A DNA stretch of 6,405 bases from an uncultured Porphyromonadaceae bacterium (lineage in GTDB: Bacteria; Bacteroidota; Bacteroidia; Bacteroidales; Muribaculaceae). The DNA lies in the NCBI GenBank assembly GCA_938027385.1, contig CALJBF010000202.1:1-6405 (forward strand), read 5' to 3'. Both the position numbers and the translations under genes were made by a program. How positions within the stretch are numbered: position 1 is the first letter of the stretch; each line of letters begins with the position of its first letter. The notes beneath the pieces are model-generated. The model was not told the DNA's origin, did no database searches, and saw only the letters and a program-made list of their open reading frames with translations. Below are positions 4,839 through 6,405 of the stretch, in pieces.

Positions 4839-6290
4839 TTACTTGGTCAGGGTAGCCTGGTAGGGCCACTGGGTGAGGTCGAGGCGCACGTGGTAGTGGC
4901 CGGCATCTTCGGCCTTGACAACGATGTCGGCGCCGTCGACAGTGAGGTTCGAGAGGTCACCGCCGAGGTTGGCGTCCCAGTCGTCGCTTGCGCGGAACTT
5001 GTATTCGCCCTCGGTGAGGTCTACGTCACCTTCCCATACCAGCATGTCGGCCGAGGGGGTGAGGTTCACCTGGCCGTCCCAGCCGGCGGCGGTGGCGCTG
5101 CCGATCAGGCCGAGGCTTGTCACCTCAACGGTCTTCCAGGTAAGGTCGACGATGTTGGCGCGCACGCAGTAGAAACCTGCCGCGATGGGGCCGCAGTTAA
5201 CCGAGTTGTGCTCTTCGAGCTTGCCGTCGGCACCGCCCCAGTTCAGGGGATCCCAGTCAGGCTGTGCGGTGAACTTGAACTCGCCGTCGAGGTGCATGAA
5301 ACCGCCGTAGAGCTGGTAGTTGTTGGTGCCGATTATCGGGGCTGTGGCGGGGCTCCAGCCCTGGTGGTTGCCGACAACCCAGAGGTTGGGCAGGGCAAGC
5401 GTGAACTCGTAGGTGCCCTCTTCCATGTTGATGGTGAGCAGGTATGTGCCGGTCTCCTTGAGGTTGCCTGCGCCACAGTCTTCGGTGTCGGTGCGGCCCA
5501 CGAGCATGCCTTTGAGGGCGGTGTCGCCGTTCTCGGCCACGCCGAAGGCGCCGTCTTTGGCGTCAACCCAGTTGCCGGTGACGAAAGTCGACTCGGGCAC
5601 AATCTTCCACCACCAGTCGCCGTTGAGTTCGAATACGCCGGTCCATACGGGGTTGTCGTAGGGGTCGCCGGTGTGGTCAAGCTTGATGGCTGTGGCAACC
5701 GACCAGTCGTTGGCGGTGCCGAGCAGGTAGTAGTTCTCCTCGATCACGAAGTCAGAGGGGAGCGGGAGCACGGTCAGCTGGTAGGGGCCGTAGTATTTGT
5801 CAGGACCGCCGACGATGCCGGCCGAGTTCGCGCCGTAGTTCACGGGGAGTTTCACGCGCCACTCGCATGTCTTTGCCTTGGGCGACTTCGATACAGCGCC
5901 TACGTAAGCGGCATTGAAGGCATCGGGGTTTACCACGATGTCGAAGGCCTGGCCTTCCTCAACTTCGGCGGCCACAACCTCGCAGGGCACGGTGCCCGAG
6001 GTCGAGAAACCGTTGCCCGAAATCTCCACTACCGGAGCGAATGCATAACCCTCGGGCATTGCGGGGAGGGAGATGCGGCCCAGCGTGAGTGACTCGCCGG
6101 CGTCGTTGAGTTCGATGAGCGACACGGTTGTGCCCTCGGCCACTGACGATGCCACGGTGACATCATCGGCGGCGAGCACGGGGCACTGCTCATTGGTCTG
6201 GGGCTGGGGGTTGGGCTCCTCGTAGTTGTCACAGGCGGTGAAACCCATGGCCGAGAAAGCCAGCAGACCCAGCAGATATGCTTTTTTCAT
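4839..6290 (-). CDS. SusF-like outer-membrane starch/glycan-binding lipoprotein
   Basis: The protein has 483 residues, close to the length of characterised SusF. The signal peptide MKKAYLLGLLAFSAMGFTAC ends in a lipobox-like FTAC with Cys20, followed by DNYEEPN, whose acidic residues suit the Bacteroidetes export signal for surface lipoproteins. Residues about 25-178 form the SusE/SusF N-terminal domain. Three repeated binding modules follow: about 182-300 (YYLLGTANDWS at 187-197), 301-392 (LWVVGNHQGWSP at 303-314, FKFTAQPDWDPLNWGG at 338-353) and 393-483 (LGLIGSATAAGWDG at 393-406, YKFRASDDWDANLGGD at 430-445). Tryptophans in these repeats are where the known proteins stack on sugar rings. 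In the Sus system such proteins sit beside SusC/SusD and bind glycan at the cell surface without cutting it. The neighbour on the 5' side is a SusE-like gene 63 bp away. The leader AATAAAACCGATAAACGAAC has no promoter-like box. The glycan bound cannot be deduced. Confidence 0.85.
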   Translation of the reverse strand: MKKAYLLGLLAFSAMGFTACDNYEEPNPQPQTNEQCPVLAADDVTVASSVAEGTTVSLIELNDAGESLTLGRISLPAMPEGYAFAPVVEISGNGFSTSGTVPCEVVAAEVEEGQAFDIVVNPDAFNAAYVGAVSKSPKAKTCEWRVKLPVNYGANSAGIVGGPDKYYGPYQLTVLPLPSDFVIEENYYLLGTANDWSVATAIKLDHTGDPYDNPVWTGVFELNGDWWWKIVPESTFVTGNWVDAKDGAFGVAENGDTALKGMLVGRTDTEDCGAGNLKETGTYLLTINMEEGTYEFTLALPNLWVVGNHQGWSPATAPIIGTNNYQLYGGFMHLDGEFKFTAQPDWDPLNWGGADGKLEEHNSVNCGPIAAGFYCVRANIVDLTWKTVEVTSLGLIGSATAAGWDGQVNLTPSADMLVWEGDVDLTEGEYKFRASDDWDANLGGDLSNLTVDGADIVVKAEDAGHYHVRLDLTQWPYQATLTK

Positions 6291-6311
6291 GTTCGTTTAT
6301 CGGTTTTATTG

Positions 6312-6337
6312 GGGTGTGCCGCCGGGGCGGCACACCC
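6312..6337 (-). promoter_or_regulatory. Strong intercistronic hairpin between the SusE-like and SusF-like genes
   Basis: GGGTGTGCCGCC (6312-6323) is perfectly complementary to GGCGGCACACCC (6326-6337); with a realistic 4-6 nt loop about 10-11 G/C-rich pairs remain. On the minus strand it is followed by AATAAAACCG, not a T-tract, so it is unlikely to be a full terminator. It could protect the 3' end of the upstream message or reduce read-through into the SusF gene. Confidence 0.6.
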
Positions 6338-6353
6338 ACTGATGAATCTGTTA

Positions 6354-6405
6354 TTATACGATTTTGTAGGTCACGGGGTTGTTGGTGGTGTCGACGGTGA
6401 GGTCA
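6354..6405 (-). CDS. SusE-like protein, C-terminal end (runs off right edge)
   Basis: The last 16 codons and the TAA stop of a gene continuing beyond the right edge are visible: DLTVDTTNNPVTYKIV. The pattern resembles the last strand of the SusF-like neighbour (RLDLTQWPYQATLTK), and the position directly before a SusF-like gene on the same strand fits the usual susC-susD-susE-susF order. With so little sequence the identification rests on context and this short similarity. Another tandem SusF-type protein is equally compatible. Confidence 0.6.
   Translation of the reverse strand, partial: DLTVDTTNNPVTYKIV

Noticed and set aside
4398..4869. Small Pro/Arg-rich open frames in the spacer before the SusF-like stop
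   Set aside because: Several overlapping frames on both strands are open at once because of the high GC content. They run through the repeat and the terminator hairpin and have no signal peptide or motif.
4806..6092. 428-codon open frame on the plus strand
   Set aside because: It lies wholly antisense to the SusF-like gene, whose lipobox and repeated modules are clear. Long antisense frames are common at this GC content, and its peptide shows no recognisable motif.

Overview
The window reads as a chromosomal piece of a GC-rich gut Bacteroidales, most likely a Muribaculaceae-type genome. The evidence is a tandem SusE/SusF-like pair of starch-binding-type surface proteins, a type IX secretion sortase (PorU-like) N-terminus, a type IX-like C-terminal sorting domain, A-rich leaders with no strong Shine-Dalgarno sequence, and -7 boxes of the Bacteroidetes form TAnnTTTG. 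The family-level placement is inference. Every gene I can support lies on the minus strand, so transcription runs from the right edge to the left edge.

Right part (about 4740-6405): the last 16 codons of a SusE-like protein, a 63-bp gap holding a strong hairpin, then a complete 483-residue SusF-like lipoprotein with three repeated carbohydrate-binding modules, closed by an intrinsic terminator at 4741-4788. This is the distal end of a Sus-type glycan-uptake operon whose SusC/SusD genes would lie beyond the right edge. Middle (2454-4304): a 616-residue exported protein of unrecognised family, with its own -7 box, a signal peptide and a C-terminal sorting-like domain, followed by a terminator hairpin at 2334-2374. 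Its central region is clearly AT-richer than both of its ends. Left part (1-2097): a probable operon of an ABC-3 family metal permease, a membrane-anchored GH25 lysozyme whose start overlaps the permease stop (ATGA), and a PorU-like protein that runs off the left edge.

The two large gene-free stretches (2098-2453 and 4305-4838) are not empty. Each carries one copy of a roughly 100-bp dispersed repeat centred on an identical, perfect 26-bp palindrome, in the same orientation, each in the gap between two minus-strand genes. This repeat, the AT-rich core of the sorting-domain protein, a palindromic candidate operator at the permease start site, and the physical proximity of a sortase and a candidate substrate are the main points for follow-up. 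I see no tRNA, rRNA, CRISPR array, transposase or integrase.
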